From: Tachypleus tridentatus
Taxonomy: Eukaryota; Arthropoda; Merostomata; Xiphosura; Limulidae
Assembly: GCF_004210375.1 (NCBI RefSeq)
Contig: NC_134830.1
Location: 166,973,874-167,037,873, forward strand
DNA length: 64,000 nt
Direction of reading: 5' to 3'
In this document: in pieces, positions 1-9,888 of the stretch
How the letters are laid out: each line of letters opens with the position of its first letter
Numbering within the stretch: position 1 is the stretch's first letter
Made by a program: the position numbers and the translations under genes
The notes under the pieces: generated by a model
Seen by the model: only the letters and a program-made list of their open reading frames with translations
Databases searched by the model: none
Told to the model about the DNA's origin: nothing

Positions 1-1051
1 TATTACAGAATTCATATATAATTCGACGTTTCTAGGTTATAAAGCGATTTGGAAGGAGATTTGAGATAACGGTGATATAGAGAAACCTCAGTCAACAACA
101 CGATACTCACCCAGCCAATAACCCCAAATACAATAAACAAAATACTTAAATTCTTGTAAAAAAATAAAGCAAATATAATACTAATGTCATTTATAAAATA
201 CTTTATGGCAACTTCCACGTATTTTACGTCAGAGAAACAAGCCCGAAACTCAAAACAACATTCATGTAACACAAAAAAATACAATCTCACGTTTTTAAAT
301 TTAACACTGCAACTCAAATAAATATACTACAGGTAACATTTAAATACTAAACAGAGAATCCAACATCACTAGACGATAAACTAAATAATTCCTTGTAATA
401 CAAGAGCAAACACACATTAAACCAATATAAAGAAACACTTTTATATCTATATTAATAAACTTCAATAAATTTTGTTCGATGTATTATAATTTGAAGATAA
501 TACTTTTACTTTATAAGATTTTATAATTTATAAAATATTCTGAGAATACTAAGAGTAATGCAGCTAGTATTAATAGGAAATTACATGAAGGTTGTTAAAA
601 ACTATCATATCAAGATAAGACAGTTTAATTCTCATTAGAATTAAATGATATAAAAAATAACGTCTTGGATTATTAAATAAATCGATAAAAACACAGTTTA
701 ATTAACGTAGATGGGAGTATTTTAAAATTCCTATTTAGTGCAGTAACAACAGTTCGATCAGTAGAGACAAATCCCTAAAGAAATTATTTACTATGTAAGT
801 GAACAAACGAATAGTATGAATTATTTGACTGAACCAACTGAATACCATGATTAGAAAAGTATCCAGATTATTGGTAAGTGTCACTAATATATCAATACAT
901 ATCAGAGAAAAGCAAAATAAAATATAAAACAAGAGCTGAGATGTTAGTTTTCAATGAGAAAATTCAGAATAATTGACAGTAGTTAGCTTTTACAGTGGAA
1001 AACAGTAGATCGTAGTTAGCTAAGTTAGTACAAGGGCTGTATGTGACCGCA
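1..1051. other. AT-rich stretch, nothing recognised
   Basis: About 1 kb of AT-rich sequence. The short open frames on both strands show no domain, signal or splice pattern I recognise. I see no repeat unit, SINE or transposon motif. It could be intron or intergenic DNA. Confidence 0.5.
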
Positions 1052-1412
1052 AACAGAAAGTTATGTTCTTGCTTTCTACTTTGAATAACCTATCAAATCT
1101 ATTAAACAAAAGCGAAAGATTACCTCACACTTACAGTCTGTGGTCCCTACACATAGTTATCAGATTTTCATTTATTACACGTGGACTGATATTACTACAG
1201 CTACAATTAGAGATACCTTGAAAATGTTTAGACAAATTACATAGAACTGTACTTATTGTAGCTGTATTAATATCAATCCACGTGTAATACATGGAAATCT
1301 GACAACTATATGTAGGGACCACAAACTGTAAGTATGAGATAATCTTCTTTCACTTTTGTCTGATAAATTTGATAACTTATTTAGAGTAGAAAACAAGAAC
1401 TTAACTTTCTAA
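1052..1412. repeat. Foldback / hairpin element with ~150-bp inverted arms
   Basis: The left arm (about 1052-1206) and the right arm (about 1256-1412) are imperfect reverse complements, separated by a spacer of about 50 bp. The paired blocks include AGAAAGTTATGTTCTTG with CAAGAACTTAACTTTCT, and TGTGGTCCCTACA with TGTAGGGACCACA. No coding capacity is seen, so a non-autonomous foldback (MITE-like) element is the likeliest reading. The short open frame inside it is only a read-through of the hairpin. A clear target-site duplication is not visible. Confidence 0.75.
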
Positions 1413-1452
1413 GAAACTGTAGAGAATAAAAAGCTTTACGAATGATCAAGCA

Positions 1453-1567
1453 CACAGAGTTTTTCTTACAGCAAAACCACATCGGGCTATTTACTGTGTC
1501 CACCGAGGACAATTGAACTACTGATCTGAGCGTTGTAAATCCATAGACTTACCGCTGTCCCATGGGG
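1453..1567 (-). mobile_element. Short tRNA-derived SINE, subfamily B2
   Basis: Read on the minus strand it has a tRNA-like head with degraded box A and box B parts, then the tail AGATAGCCCGATGTGGCTTTGC-like seen also at 2668-2783 and 15018-15131. All three are about 110-115 bp. This copy is diverged and lies on the opposite strand to the SINE just downstream. Confidence 0.65.
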
Positions 1568-1734
1568 AGACTATTTCATTAAAACAATAACTCAATGAAC
1601 ATAGTTATTTAATGTTAAGTGTTAACTGATTTTATCTGTTGTCAGTACAAAACTGGTTGCCACTCAGTTCGATTATAAGACTATAATCGTAACGTTTTTT
1701 AAGGAATGTTTAAATGGTACAATAGATTATACTA

Positions 1735-2010
1735 TAGGCCTGATATGGCCAAGCGCGTAAGGCGTGCGACTCGTAATTCGCGAGTTCGCGCCCGCGTCGC
1801 GCTAAACATGCTCGCCCTCCCAGCCGTGGGGGCGTATAATGTGACGGTCAATCCCACTATTCGTTGGTAAAAGAGTAGCCCAAGAGTTGGCGGTGGGTGG
1901 TGATGACTAGCTGCTTTCCCTCTAGTCCTACACTGCTAAATTAGGGACGGCTAGCACAACTAGTCCTCGAGTAGCTTTGTGCGAAATTCCAAACAACAAC
2001 AACAAAAAAA
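1735..2010 (+). mobile_element. tRNA-derived SINE, family A, full length with TSD
   Basis: The head is tRNA-like: a box-A-like TGGCCAAGCG, an anticodon-arm segment ACTCGTAATTCG (suggesting a tRNA-Thr-like ancestor) and a box-B-like GTTCGCGCCC. A conserved central domain follows (AAAGAGTAGCCCAAGAGTTGG and onward), then the end AGCTTTGTGCGAAATTCCAAA and a CAA-rich tail. The 10-bp target-site duplication GATTATACTA occurs at 1725-1734 and 2011-2020, which marks retroposition. A dozen relatives in this window share the same body. The broadly conserved core recalls SINE superfamilies with a shared central domain; the superfamily name is not settled here. Confidence 0.92.
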
Positions 2011-2020
2011 GATTATACTA

Positions 2021-2667
2021 CACGTTTTTAAGTTGTGTTTTTGTTTCTATTTTTCTTTGTAAATATGCACCATACTTAAACTAAACACATACTTATTCGA
2101 CTTGGATTTAAACCTATTCATAAAGAATGTGAAAAACAACGTATTTGCAAGTCATTTGAAAATATTGAACAATAAGAGAATGAATTTAAAAGAAAACAAC
2201 AGTTTTAATAAATGAAGTTTTAATTAAAGTTCCTTTTAACCAAAGAAATTATTCAGTCACATTTATTCCAGTTTAAACATTAAATCATCGTGTAATATCA
2301 TTGCTTCGCCAACTTAAACATTTTATAGTCATCCTGTACATATTTTACAACGCGTAAAGAAAAGAATATTTTTGATCGCTATAGATGAGACCGACTAATG
2401 GGTTCTAACATTAAAGAAAACTCCCTAAACCGCGATTTTCGCACACCACTGACTTAAAATCAGTAATGAGCAAATTGAGAAAAATGAGGCAGAAATATTT
2501 GCGAGCAAATGTGACGTTAAACATAATTATTAGGCTTTACTAACCTCTGCACTCCCCATCAAAACCTGATACTATTAAAGAAACATCCGTTTATGGTAAG
2601 AACGAAGTTTAGAATGAAAATATCTAATTTGTGTATGTAAAAATAAATGTAGAGCTAAGTTGTTTAT
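2021..2667. other. AT-rich stretch, nothing recognised
   Basis: No open frame, splice pair or repeat unit that I can support. It separates two SINE insertions. Confidence 0.5.
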
Positions 2668-2783
2668 GTGTTTTCTTTTAGCAAAGCCACGTCGGGCTAT
2701 CTACTGAGCTCCGCGAGGGGATTCGAACCTCTGATTTTAGCGTTGTAAATCCGTAGACTTACCACTGTACTAGCGGGGGAAGA
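2668..2783 (-). mobile_element. Short tRNA-derived SINE, subfamily B2
   Basis: This is the cleanest B2 copy. On the minus strand the head reads GTACAGTGGTAAGTCTACGG and the box B is GGTTCGAATCCCCTCGC. The non-tRNA tail is AGATAGCCCGACGTGGCTTT. Length is about 115 bp with no core domain, so it is a simple tRNA-SINE distinct from family A. Confidence 0.8.
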
Positions 2784-3579
2784 GTTAAGCTAGAAAAAAA
2801 AAAAAAGAATCGAACGGCAGTGGTATTAACAGTTTGAAGCTACTGTATAGAAACTTTAAACCAATTGAAAATGTAGAGTATCAGTAAGATATCTTTACAT
2901 TTACAAATTTTTAACCAAATCTTTAGATTTCTAAGGCTGATTTGTCAGAGAGTATCTTATTTACTTTTAACTTCGTTAACTACCAAGTTCTGTGAGGGAA
3001 AAATCAGGAATTCCATAGCTCTAACCAATGAATACAAATAAATATCACAAACATACAGTAAGATTGATAAAATGTTGGTTATCGTATTTTTAGTGGTAGT
3101 TAAACTATATTTCAAATGTTTAGCAAACGATAATTAATGACAGAATTAATTTTCATTTTTATTTGTATGAACATCCGGCTTGGTTGTTTACTAAAACATA
3201 AAACGTTGATATAAACTTTTTATTGTGAAATAATTAAGTTAAAAGTGATACTATTGTCATCATAAACCACAAAAGCAAAGTTTAAAGAGAAGAATAGGCC
3301 TTTTCCATTTACCTTAGGCATAAGCAATTAGGAAATAACATTTTGTGCCCAGGAACAAGGAAAGGTAAACATTTTGTTACATAGTGTAATCTTACGTATA
3401 CACAGGCAATTATTTTTATAATCAATACACATGGTGAGTGAAATATCAAACGAAAAGGTTATGGCTGAAAGAAATTTAAAAGCAAGATGGACGATATCAA
3501 TTTAGATGTTATTTCTGTTAAATTAGTACAGTTTGATAAATGAAAATATGGTCTACAAAAAAAAACACCATGAATTTAC
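2784..3579. other. Probable intron / flank, nothing recognised
   Basis: AT-rich sequence immediately 3' of the Ig exon on the minus strand. I looked for a continuing Ig or transmembrane exon with GT-AG borders and saw none, so the next exon would lie further away or outside the window. Confidence 0.4.
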
Positions 3580-3866
3580 CTCTGACATCATGTTTGTAAT
3601 CACCTTTACGATTTTTGCATGTGTAAATTCCCGCGTCTTCAAATTGCGTTGCTTAGCACTAATTCGCCACCGTATTTTATTTGCGTTCTCTCACTATTAA
3701 TAACTTGTTCATTGAGATTTGAGTACCAAATAACTGGTTCTTCTCTCGCTTGGTTTGAACATATTAATGTAAGAGTAGAACCACGTTCAGTTTCGTAGAC
3801 GAATTTAAAACCTGAAACAAGCAGGAAACTGCCGAAAATATAAAATAATTGAGTGTAATTAGCCAT
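3580..3866 (-). CDS. First coding exon of an Ig-domain secreted or receptor protein (one apparent frameshift)
   Basis: On the minus strand an ATG at 3866 opens a hydrophobic leader (MANYTQLFYIFGSFLLVSG), a good signal peptide. It runs into an Ig-type domain: the first Cys in LTLICSNQ, the core Trp in VIWYS, a LVLSN strand, and then EDAGIYTCKNRKGD carrying the second Cys. That last part is in another frame: one extra base lies in the AACGCAATTTGAAGAC stretch just before FEDAG. The exon ends at a plausible donor (AGAG|GTAAAT) at 3580/3579. The frame also stays open upstream to an ATG at 3944, but the later start is preferred because it begins the leader. Ig domains of this kind occur in cell-surface receptors and adhesion proteins, and the exact family is not clear. 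The frameshift may be a pseudogene mark or a sequencing error. Confidence 0.62.
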
Positions 3867-4144
3867 TGAAATCTCTCTGCACTGTACTCTTTGTAAGTCA
3901 CTTTCTGTATTGTTTCTAAGTGAAATATCAGTGTTACTATGCACACAAAGTATTCTTGTTTGAATGACGTCATGAACTGAAGTAACATTGTTAGGTGGAA
4001 AAACGTTTTAATAACAATAATGATTGCAAAGTTTATTGCTTTCTGTTGTGTAAAGACGCTTGAACTGAGAAATTATAATCATGTTTATGTTATGTAGTAC
4101 CAACTCAAGTAATTTAGATTTAATAAACAATAACAACACTTACC

Positions 4145-4238
4145 TGAGATTTCAACTTGAAATTTAGGTAAAAACAAATGAAATTTATGCGAAGTTTTGC
4201 AATTTCTTTTGACAATACAAGTCTTAGTAAGTTCTATG
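4145..4238 (-). other. Candidate small exon upstream of the Ig exon
   Basis: A strong donor (ATCTCAG|GTAAGTG) on the minus strand and a possible acceptor (ATATCATAG) bracket a short open stretch (…KFHLFLPKFQVEIS). It lies about 280 bp upstream of the Ig exon in the same orientation, so it could be a 5' exon of that gene. There is no homology support and no initiator inside it. The donor is the main evidence. Confidence 0.22.
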
Positions 4239-4359
4239 ATATCAACCATAATAAGACTGATAACAGATGTTTCATGATACATATAAATTATAATTGAGTA
4301 GTTATAAATGTATAAACATTGTAACAATGTTTAAATTAAAATATCAGTTAAAATTATTG

Positions 4360-4472
4360 TTTTGAATTAAGCACAAAGCTACACAATGGGCTATCTGTAC
4401 TCTGCCCACCACTGGTAAAACGCGGTTTTAGCGTTGTAAGTCCTGAGACATACCGCTGAGCCACGGGAGGCG
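4360..4472 (-). mobile_element. Short tRNA-derived SINE, subfamily B1
   Basis: On the minus strand: CAGCGGTATGTCTCAGGACT head, a decayed box B, then GGGCAGAGTACAGATAGCCC and GTGTAGCTTTGTGCTTAATT. B1 copies share the ending AGCTTTGTGCTTAA, unlike B2. It lies just outside the target-site duplication of the retroposed unit that starts at 4499. Confidence 0.75.
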
Positions 4473-4507
4473 CATGAGTTAAAGATTATTAAAATATGTA
4501 ACTTATG

Positions 4508-4793
4508 TTTGTTTTGTTTGTTTGTTTGTTTTAATTTTACACAAAGCTACTCGAGGGCTATCTGTGCTAGCCGTCCCTAATTTAGCAGTGTAAGACTAGA
4601 GGGAAGGCAGCTAGTCATCACCACCCACCGTCAGCTTTTGGGCCACTCTTTTACCAACGAATAGTGGGATTGACCGTCACATTATAACGCATCCACGGCT
4701 GAAAGGGCGAGCATGTTTGGCGAGAAGGGTATTCGAACCCGCGACCTCCAGATTACGAGCCGAACGCCTTACCCGCCTAGACATGCCGGACCG
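4508..4793 (-). mobile_element. tRNA-derived SINE, family A (3' end of retroposed unit)
   Basis: Full-length family-A copy on the minus strand with a TTTG-repeat tail at 4508 onward, the core domain, and a tRNA-like head ending GCATGTCTAGGCGGG… at 4793. It shares private variants with the copy at 9616-9888 (GAGCCGAACGCC in the plus strand), which shows that the SINE was copied together with the adjacent 1.5 kb. Confidence 0.9.
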
Positions 4794-6327
4794 AGAAACC
4801 TTATTTACCAACTAAATGTTCTAAATAAGACATGCATGTAATTGTTTCGTGTCTCCTGGAGCGTTTCTTAGAGTGTTAGGGTAGGGACACATGACTGCTA
4901 TAGTTAAAGTTATCATTTATTAAACAACTTATTACATACCTAATTATGTATTGTTTGTCAAATCCAGATTTATATTTCTCTTGAAAATTGAACTTTTTCA
5001 CGTTTATCTATAATAGTGTTAGTTTGCAGTGATCTACAAGTATATTACGGCAGGTTAGTTTACCTAATTCTGTGTAGAATGTGGCCTTTCCTAAAGTTGA
5101 TAGTATTTCTTGAATATGTAAAATGAAACTGATGTCACCAATCACCGTGTTCTCACTATGCATACAAAGTTGGCATTTTTACATACGTAAATATATATGC
5201 AATAATAAAATTGTTTATTGCACAATAACTCTAAAGCTAGAAAGCGTGTATGAATACAACTAAGAAAGAATTAAACATAGGCTTCGTTTTCTACATGGTA
5301 ACAAACTCTGTTGATAACCGGGCAACATACCTTTTATGAGCAAAGAATTTTACACTAACTTTCTTCATTTGAAGCGTTTTGAATTTATATTACAAGGTCC
5401 ATCTAAAAATACAAGTTTATTATATTCAAAGTGACTGACTGTACAGTATCTTGTGTGTTGATGAAGTTATGTAGGCTCATGTATCGCTGAACTAAATATC
5501 AGAAAATAATATGAGGTGTTAGTATCTCTTTTTATGTACTCAGCTAAGATAATTTGTAATTCAATAACATAACTTTAGCTTGACAAATTAATATTTATTT
5601 TGCAGATAAAGTATATCTATTGTAAAGAACAACACAAACTACAAAATACATAAACCCGGAACTCATACTTCAGATAATACAGATCATAACGTTATGAAAC
5701 CAACAATACAAGAACATATTACTGGACAGTTCTCTGTAGATCACTAATAAACATGAAGATCAGCAATCTGACTGTGTTGTTTATTAGTGGCAATTATTTT
5801 ATTTTTTACTTGTTTTATATTTCCGTGGGTGTTATGATAGGCTTGTTTCCATTCCAGAAAATTAGTTTACTTGTTATAGGATACTATAATTGGCTTATAT
5901 GCATTCCTAAATATTAGCTTGACCAATTGTTGAGTAGAACTCGAAATAGCAAGCGAGTTCTAATAGGAAGAGTTAGTTACATGCGTGTCACGTGAGATCT
6001 TATCAATGCAATAGAGATAGTACTGTACATAGGCTCCGCCTTTAAACTGGATCATCCGACTGATTGTAATATAACATATTCATGCTTTAATGCCATCTAT
6101 TGATGTAAATTAGTAATAGTTCTCTCTGGAGGAAAACTTTAAGAGCAAATATGAATCTTAGTTTGCTTTGTGGTTTTAAAGATTACGTTAAGCTGTACCT
6201 GTGGATAATTTCTTTAAAGTTTTTTAATTTCATTTTTAAATTGTTATTTTAGTGTATTTCTGTTCGTTATGCTCGTGTAAGTTGCAAACTTGATTACATT
6301 GGTCCCACCACCAGACGGCTTCAACAG

Positions 6328-6600
6328 TTTGTTTGTTTGTTTTGGAATTTCGCACAAAGCTACTCGAGGGCTATCTGTGCTAGCCGTCCCTAATTTAGCA
6401 GTGTAAGACTAGAGTGAAGGCAGCTAGTCATCACCACCCACCGCCAACTCTTGGGCTACTCTTTTACCAACGAATAGTGGGATTGACCGTCACATTATAA
6501 CGCCTCTACGGCTGAAAGGGCAAGCATGTTTGGCGCGGCGGGGATGCGAACCCGCGACCCTTAGATTACAGTCGAGTTCCTTAACCATCTGGCCATGCCG
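6328..6600 (-). mobile_element. tRNA-derived SINE, family A, nested at the unit's 5' junction
   Basis: A complete minus-strand family-A copy with a TTTG tail. AACAG occurs on both sides (6323-6327 and 6601-6605), a short but plausible target-site duplication. It sits at the point where copy A of the 1.5-kb sequence stops matching copy B, so it landed at or near the 5' end of the retroposed unit. Confidence 0.88.
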
Positions 6601-6617
6601 AACAGTATAACTTATGT

Positions 6618-7157
6618 GATAAATACTGCATTCCATAGTGTCATACAGAGATTAATGACTACAGTTAGCTGTATCAAACATTTTGTTCTTCGAAACTAAT
6701 AAGATTTCAATAGATCTTTCGTACTAATAACGGTAATACGTTCATTACGCTGTTCATGGTTGCCAGGTAAAATACTATCACAGTTTTGTTGTAATGTTGC
6801 ATCAAAGCGTTAATTACAGGTTGAAAATAGGCTACTTACTGAATAGTTGTTTTTATTAAATGAATTTTTTCAACATGAAATTCAGTTACTGCATGAAAAC
6901 TATGTGGTTAAAGTGTCTAATTTTTATACATAGTTACTCATCATCATATATGAGTTGTTAATATGTTTTGGTTTTGCAATGTAATACTTTTTAAACATTT
7001 TTTTCATTTAAACATGCAATTTTGTGGTAATTTTAAGATGTCATAAAATAAAACCAATTGTAAATAGACTCACATCTAGAAGATTAACCACTTGAATAAT
7101 ATTTATGATTTACTCTTAAAATCATAAATCTCTTTAAATAATACAATTTTCTGTTAG
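6618..7157. other. AT-rich stretch, nothing recognised
   Basis: About 540 bp without an open frame or repeat I can support. It lies between the retroposed unit and a truncated SINE. Confidence 0.5.
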
Positions 7158-7300
7158 AGTTTGTTTGTTTGTTTTGAATTTCATTTAAAGCTACACGAGG
7201 GCTATCTGCACTAGCCATCCCTAACTCAGCAGTGTAAGACTAGAGGGAAGGCAGCTAGTCATCACCATCCGCCACCAACTCTTGGACTAATCTTTTACAT
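7158..7300 (-). mobile_element. tRNA-derived SINE, family A, 5'-truncated
   Basis: Only the TTTG tail and the core domain remain (to about CTTTTACA), and the tRNA-like head is absent. On the minus strand a missing head is 5' truncation, as expected from incomplete reverse transcription. Confidence 0.82.
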
Positions 7301-7619
7301 TGATCTGGTCTTATCTTTTCACTTACAAAGAGTTCTGCACTTCTACCTATTATCATTACACGGATAAATAAGTTATTCTCACCTTCCACCTGCAGAAGAA
7401 AGGTTCATAATTTTGTATACGTTCGTTATTACGTGTTTAGATATAAATATACATACATATAGCAAGAGTCGAAGTACATGTACATATACACAAGTCATAG
7501 TTTTGTCCATAAGCCAAACAGTGTAAATTACATATTGATTTGATGAAGTTGGTTGCAAAATATGAGCTTTTTCTTTGGTTTAGGATTGGGAATCACTGCT
7601 TCATAAACAACTTATTACA
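7301..7619. other. AT-rich stretch, nothing recognised
   Basis: No repeat or exon that I can support. It may hold an unreadable 5' part of the following transposase remnant. Confidence 0.4.
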
Positions 7620-8740
7620 GCAGGTTGTGAGTGAAGACATCTTGCTATAAAAGCTGGTGATGTGGACATGGATGGAGTTCAATATATTGCTGTAATAGTT
7701 GATGGAGGATGAAGTTAGATAAGCTATTAATACAAACACACAGTCAACTCAGGAATAGCTGTTATTACTGGTCAAAAACAAAAAACTATTGTTCTCAGAT
7801 GTAAGAAATAAATTTTATTGCGTATGTACAAGCAAGGAAAGGAGGTGAGATCAAGCATACTTATTACAGAAACTGGTACAAGTCTTCTAGTACAATGGAA
7901 TCTGACATAATTGTGAAAGGATTTCAAAAGTCGGAAGAGATGCATAAGCTCCGATATAAGAAAATGATTAATGGTGGTGATTCATCTGTAGATAGAAAAA
8001 ATATGGACTGTATGTCTTATAACAGAAAAAAATATGGACTGTAGTACATAGACATTGAAAAAATATGGACTGTATGTCTTATGACAGGAGTGTAGTACAT
8101 TGAAAAAATATGAACTGTATGTCTTATGACAGGAGTGTAGTACATAGAAAAAATATGGACTGTATGTCTTATGACAGGAGTGTAGTACATTGAAAAAATA
8201 TGAATGTCTTATGACAGGGTGTATACATAGAAAAATATGGACTGTATGATGACAGGAGTGTAGTACATAGAAAAAATATGGACTGTATGTCTTATGACAG
8301 GAGTGTAGTACATTGAAAAAGGAGTGTATGAACTGTATGTCTTATGACAGGAGTGTAGTACATAGAAAAAATATGGACTGTATGTCTTATGACAGGAGTG
8401 TAGTACATAGAAAAAATATGGACTGTATGTCTTATGAGAGGAGTGTAGACAAAATAGAATACACTAACTGTATGTCTTATGAGAGGAGTGTAGACAAAAT
8501 AGAATACACTATATACAAACACTTTATTCCAAGTAGCAGGAAAAAGTGCAGAAAACTGCAAACACTTGAGCAAAAACAAAATATTGAGATTTTAAAAATG
8601 TTCTTATGGAGCTGTTCGCCATAATGCACAAAATAGTAATTCTTTAGAGGAGTTGAAGGAATATTTAAAGAATGCACCCTACCATATACTTGGAAATCAT
8701 AGGAAGTGCAAATCCTATTACTCTTACATGAAAATATAAC
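7620..8740 (+). pseudogene. Mutator-like (MULE) transposase remnant
   Basis: Conceptual translation across several stops and frameshifts gives, in order, AGDVDMDGVQYIAVIVDGG, a serine-rich MESDIIVKGF block, EEMHKLRYKKMI, a mutated GDGDSSV motif (read NGGDSSV near 7970-7990), KIEYTN, and near the end LEELKEYLKNAPYHILGNH with a Cys. This is the order I know from Mutator-like transposase proteins scattered through arthropod genomes, in which the DGD-type Asp belongs to the catalytic core. Stops follow VIVDGG and a frameshift follows VRNK, so it is dead. A 45-bp tandem repeat has expanded between the DGDSSV and KIE motifs. Terminal inverted repeats were not found. Confidence 0.68.
7995..8515 (+). 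repeat. 45-bp (15-codon) minisatellite inside the MULE coding sequence
   Basis: About 11 imperfect units with the core ATGGACTGTATGTCTTATGA CAGGAGTGTAGTACATAG. The last units change to a TATGAGAGGAGTGTAGACAA form. From 8313 the unit is read in one open frame as NMDCMSYDRSVVHRK, then CMSYERSVDKIEYTN. The unit length is a multiple of three and the array begins and ends at recognisable transposase motifs, so it grew from a coding segment of the element. Confidence 0.85.
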
Positions 8741-9438
8741 TGACATCAAAACAAGCTATTTGAATAACATACCTTATAAAACGATATTCTGAATAATGAC
8801 TGCTGGTGATGCATTAGTCAGAAAGGCTCACCGTTTGATAAGTAATTGAACAAGTAATTTAGCAGAGACGTATATGCTTCTTGTGACACGTTTTATCGGT
8901 TAGAAACAGATTCTAGAAGGTGTTTTAAACTGCGTTTCGATATATATGTCTTGTTTTATTTAAGGCATCACCGGCCTTGTGATTTCCTTTTGTTGTTGTG
9001 CATGTCTTCAAACAAGTTATATTTTTATATGTTTATATTATGAATCAATCTTTACGTTACGAATGTTTGTTGTTGTTTATAAATCAAGTATTTTTTAGTG
9101 TAAATATAATTTTAAAATAATTGCTTTTTTACTTTATCAGAGTTTACAATATTGCATCACAACACAAATGGCTATATTGTTTATTCTGATATATTTTACA
9201 AAGTTACACAGTTCAACCTTACAAACAGTTTGGATTTATGTTAGTTTTCATCATGTTATATAAAAATATTAAAAATACATTATGAAAATAGTTTATAAAT
9301 ACTTTCAATATTTTGTAGTTATTTCGTTGTATTATTATAAATAATAATATTTTTAATTAAAATAATAACAAAAAATTGCAAATTTCGATCACTTTTGAAC
9401 TTATTTGGTTCAGTGACGTTAGCGGACTTTTCTACTTG
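8741..9438. other. AT-rich stretch, nothing recognised
   Basis: Very AT-rich, with poly-T/A runs and no coding signal. It may include the unreadable 3' part of the transposase element. Confidence 0.5.
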
Positions 9439-9615
9439 GCTTGTTTGTTTCTGAAATTTGCGCAATCTACCTATGCTAGCAGTCTAAGACTATATAGAAG
9501 GCAGCTAGTCATCATCACTCACTGCCAATTTAGTGGGCTACTCTATTACCAACAGATAGTGGGATTAACTGTCATATTATAACGCCTCCATGGTTTAAAG
9601 GGCGAGCGTGTTTGG
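9439..9615 (-). mobile_element. tRNA-derived SINE, family A, old and head-less
   Basis: A diverged minus-strand copy: TTTG tail, shortened core, TAACGCCTCCATGG, then it stops at GCGAGCGTGTTTGG, before the tRNA-like head. The tail of the next SINE abuts it directly, so the head was lost or replaced when copy B came to lie here. Confidence 0.8.
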
Positions 9616-9888
9616 TTTGTTTGTTTTTTAATTTCGCGCATAGCCATTCGAGGGCTATCTGCGCTAGCCGTCCCTAATTTAGGGTGTAAGACTAGAGGGA
9701 AGGCAGCTAGTCATCACCACCCACCGCCAACTCTTGGGCTACTCTTTTAAAACGAATAGTGGGATTGACCGTCACATTATAACGCCTCCACGGCTAAAAG
9801 GGCGAGCATGTTTGGCGAGACGGGTATTCGAACCCGCGACCTCCAGATTACGAGCCGAACGCCTTACCCGCCTAGCCATGCCGGACCG
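9616..9888 (-). mobile_element. tRNA-derived SINE, family A (end of copy B)
   Basis: Full-length minus-strand copy that shares private variants with 4508-4793 and is contiguous with the duplicated 1.5-kb block. In tail-to-head order it lies in tandem with the older SINE before it. Confidence 0.88.

Larger units (their letters stand above)
4499..6617 (-). mobile_element. SINE-tailed retroposed unit with 10-bp target-site duplication (copy A)
   Basis: Identical TAACTTATGT direct repeats at 4499-4508 and 6608-6617 flank the whole block. Read on the minus strand it is 1.5 kb of non-SINE sequence (6327 down to 4794) joined directly to a full family-A SINE (4793-4508) that ends in the usual TTTG/CAAA tail at the duplication. 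The same non-SINE sequence plus SINE recurs at 9616-11429. A second SINE (6328-6600) is nested at the 5' junction with its own short AACAG repeat. I infer retroposition of a read-through transcript that used the SINE tail, 5'-truncated at CTTCAACAG. The unit contains a 9-bp stem hairpin (TAGAACTCG…CGAGTTCTA near 5936-5961) and no convincing coding frame. Confidence 0.75.

Noticed and set aside
1735..1805. tRNA gene in the SINE head
   Set aside because: It is the 5' part of a retroposed SINE with a TSD. The acceptor stem and arms do not fold as a functional tRNA, and identical heads recur in a dozen SINEs.
8313..8624. 103-codon plus-strand ORF as a gene
   Set aside because: It is the in-frame minisatellite of the MULE remnant; both ends merge into decayed transposase.
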